A DNA stretch of 64,000 nt, from the NCBI RefSeq assembly GCF_900454835.1, contig NZ_UGTM01000001.1, forward strand, positions 620,501-684,500, written 5' to 3'. Source of the stretch: Prevotella denticola (GTDB lineage Bacteria; Bacteroidota; Bacteroidia; Bacteroidales; Bacteroidaceae). Position 1 is the first letter of the stretch. Each line of letters starts with the position of its first letter. The position numbers and the translations under genes are program-made. Under the pieces are notes generated by a model. That model saw only the letters and a program-made list of their open reading frames with translations, ran no database searches and had not been told where the DNA came from. Shown piece by piece: positions 62,411 to 64,000 of the stretch.

Positions 62411-64000
62411 TTACAGCCGGTTCTTCTCTGCATTACCCGCACCTGTCCCCTTGTACTTGCTTCGCTTTGCATTGAAATTATAGGTAACGGTCAGTGAGAC
62501 GGAGCGGGAATAGGTGTTACAGTCCTTATCCATAGTGGAGCCATAGCCTCTGAGCCCCCATCGTTCTCGCATGGAATCGAAGATGTCGTTTGCAGAAAGG
62601 GAAAGTATGAGGCGTTCATTGTAGAATGACTTGCGTAAAGCCAGGTTCAGACTTGCAAAGCCGTTTGCCTCTTGAAAGCCTTGGTAAAGTCTTGTACGTG
62701 TCCAGAAATTCACTCTGCCCATGAATGTCTTGGAGAATACGAACTGGTTGAGCAATGAGAATGTTACTGTAGGCTTGTTCTTCACTAACGAGCCATCATC
62801 ATTCGGTGCATGGAAGTTCTGTTGCAGATAGCTTAATTCTGCCGTAGGCTGATACCATTTGAATTTAGGTGAGGCGACGACAGAGGCATAGTACATCTCA
62901 GAATGGTCATAGTTGTAGACTGCAGCAAAGGAGATGGCCTTGTTCTGGTATAATCCATGTGTCCATATCATTGCATTCTTGTAGTATTTATAGCCAGCCG
63001 AAAGGTTCAGCCAACCATATACTCCATTTACTTCTATGTTGTGTATCTGTTCCGGGCGCAGTTCCGGGTTGCCCCCTTCATAGCCGTAACGGTTGTTGTA
63101 TTGTACGAAATTGCGCAGGGAACGGTAGCTCGGACGGTTGATCTTATTGCTGTAATTAAGCTGGAGCGACCACTTCCCACTGTTCCATACCAGTGACGCA
63201 GAAGGGAAGAAGTTGCTGTAACGCCGGCTGGCATCGTCCTGTTTAGTCTCGAAGGAGTAATAGTCTGACACTACATGCTCGTATCTTAGTCCTGCACTAA
63301 GGGAGAACTTACCCAAAGGAAGGCTGTAATCTGCAAAAACAGCCTGGTTCCTTTCCTTGATGTCAGTCTCCGAGGATGCAACAATCTGCTCTTTATTGGT
63401 GAAGTTTCCCCAGGAGTTGGTATAGCTGAACTCCGTTCCCCAGTTCAGATTACCACGCCATAGCGGATATTCAAAGACAAGTTTTCCTGCCCAGAGATGG
63501 CTGCGCTGGTTGCCTGAAGAATGTACCTCACGGTTGGAAAGCTGGTCGGAATGCTCTGTCTGGGTATGGTTTTCCTTAAACCTCATGGCAACATAGGATG
63601 CGTTGAAGTCTATTCCGAGTTTTCCGAGTCTGCCAACATAATACACATCAGCCTGATGACGGGCAGGAGTACGTATCTCAACATTCCCGTTCTGCGTTAT
63701 GGTTCCTTCTGATATGCCGTTTTTATAGATATTCTGAACCCCATCCATTGTTCCTTCCATGCGGTAATCGGAATAGAAACGGTAAGAAGCACCGATAGAG
63801 TTGCTGTCATTGAAGAGGTAAGAAGTACCTATGCGCTCGGAAAAGGCATTATGCCTGCTTTTATAGTTGATGTGCTGGCGAATATCAACATCATCTCCGT
63901 TTGCGTGTATCTGAGAGTGAAGGTCGTTGTTCTCCTGCTGTAAATAATTTATCCAGTAGAGACTGTTGAACAGCTCCAGACGCTTTGTCCGATAAGTCAG
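62411..64000 (-). CDS. TonB-type outer-membrane receptor (5'-truncated by window edge)
   Basis: The C-terminal part (about 529 residues) of an outer-membrane beta-barrel receptor. The frame is open to the window edge at 64000 (LTYRTKRLELFNSLYWINYL upstream of the ATG 63760), so the signal peptide, N-terminal domain and plug lie outside. Barrel strands repeat (RPSYRSLRNFVQYNN, GGNPELRPEQIHNIEVNG) and the protein ends VTYNFNAKRSKYKG, followed by a short tail. It is the same family as the receptor at 3267-5675. It ends in a terminator at 62277-62316. Substrate unknown. Confidence 0.88.
   Translation of the reverse strand: MTYRTKRLELFNSLYWINYLQQENNDLHSQIHANGDDVDIRQHINYKSRHNAFSERIGTSYLFNDSNSIGASYRFYSDYRMEGTMDGVQNIYKNGISEGTITQNGNVEIRTPARHQADVYYVGRLGKLGIDFNASYVAMRFKENHTQTEHSDQLSNREVHSSGNQRSHLWAGKLVFEYPLWRGNLNWGTEFSYTNSWGNFTNKEQIVASSETDIKERNQAVFADYSLPLGKFSLSAGLRYEHVVSDYYSFETKQDDASRRYSNFFPSASLVWNSGKWSLQLNYSNKINRPSYRSLRNFVQYNNRYGYEGGNPELRPEQIHNIEVNGVYGWLNLSAGYKYYKNAMIWTHGLYQNKAISFAAVYNYDHSEMYYASVVASPKFKWYQPTAELSYLQQNFHAPNDDGSLVKNKPTVTFSLLNQFVFSKTFMGRVNFWTRTRLYQGFQEANGFASLNLALRKSFYNERLILSLSANDIFDSMRERWGLRGYGSTMDKDCNTYSRSVSLTVTYNFNAKRSKYKGTGAGNAEKNRL

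Overview
The window looks like a chromosomal segment of a Bacteroidota bacterium, most likely Prevotella in the broad sense. The main evidence is the promoter grammar. At least ten genes are preceded by a TTTG box, a 19-20 bp spacer and a TAnnTTTG box (the Bacteroidota -33/-7 promoter), and many more have a clear TAnnTTTG box alone; Shine-Dalgarno sequences are mostly weak. Gene content agrees: TonB-dependent receptors with carboxypeptidase-like N-termini, DUF4369 lipoprotein, BtuB/BtuG, Bacteroidota-type LptD, and an XRE regulator of the Bacteroidota type. I see no prophage, rRNA, CRISPR array or intact transposase. Most of the window is core housekeeping sequence.

Layout. 1-12.3 kb: 3'-truncated agmatine deiminase (aguA), a 34-residue small ORF with its own promoter and terminator, an exported protein of unknown function, a TonB-type receptor, lptD, a nitroreductase, N-carbamoylputrescine amidase (aguB) and asnA. 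12.8-18.1 kb: tRNA-Arg(CCG), a DAACS symporter, pepT and a CPA2 cation/H+ antiporter. 18.7-29.99 kb: dnaX, an FtsB/DivIC protein, a small membrane protein, a DUF4369 lipoprotein, pyrC, a metallophosphoesterase/plsC pair, a DPM-like glycosyltransferase, a coiled-coil lipoprotein, a Nif3-family protein and a Zn-ribbon coiled-coil protein. 30.7-37.4 kb: cyclophilin, a TerB/DnaJ protein, an HSDR_N-like protein, holA, an XRE regulator and a D-2-hydroxyacid dehydrogenase. 37.7-47.5 kb: an outer-membrane beta-barrel protein, a MATE exporter, pncB, a cobalamin-riboswitch-controlled btuB-btuG unit, glyA and a small conserved protein. 47.9-55 kb: a five-gene tolC-hlyD-ABC-permease-permease efflux operon divergent from an AraC regulator. 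55.4-64 kb: pyruvate:ferredoxin oxidoreductase, an AAA ATPase, an ATP-grasp-like protein, a His-rich micro-membrane protein and a 5'-truncated TonB-type receptor.

How the genes connect. aguA and aguB are consecutive steps from agmatine to putrescine, though about 8.8 kb apart. The vitamin B12 pair is controlled by one riboswitch. dnaX and holA are both clamp-loader subunits at separate loci. The efflux operon and AraC gene face away from each other across a perfect 12-bp inverted repeat.

The most unusual content is intergenic. (i) Several loci carry short dyads repeated at a 22-23 bp period: three loci share a TTCCC-N7-8-GGGAA motif with four units each, and a different TTGAY-N4-GTCAA tetrad sits just upstream of the small ORF promoter. 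(ii) A roughly 510-525 bp MITE-like element is present in two full copies, each flanked by a different 9-10 bp direct repeat, plus fragments. (iii) A second dispersed repeat of about 175-270 bp occurs three times. (iv) Two face-to-face promoters flank a hairpin-rich segment upstream of holA. (v) A repeat-filled spacer lies between aguB and asnA. All calls were made by reading the sequence alone, with no database search.
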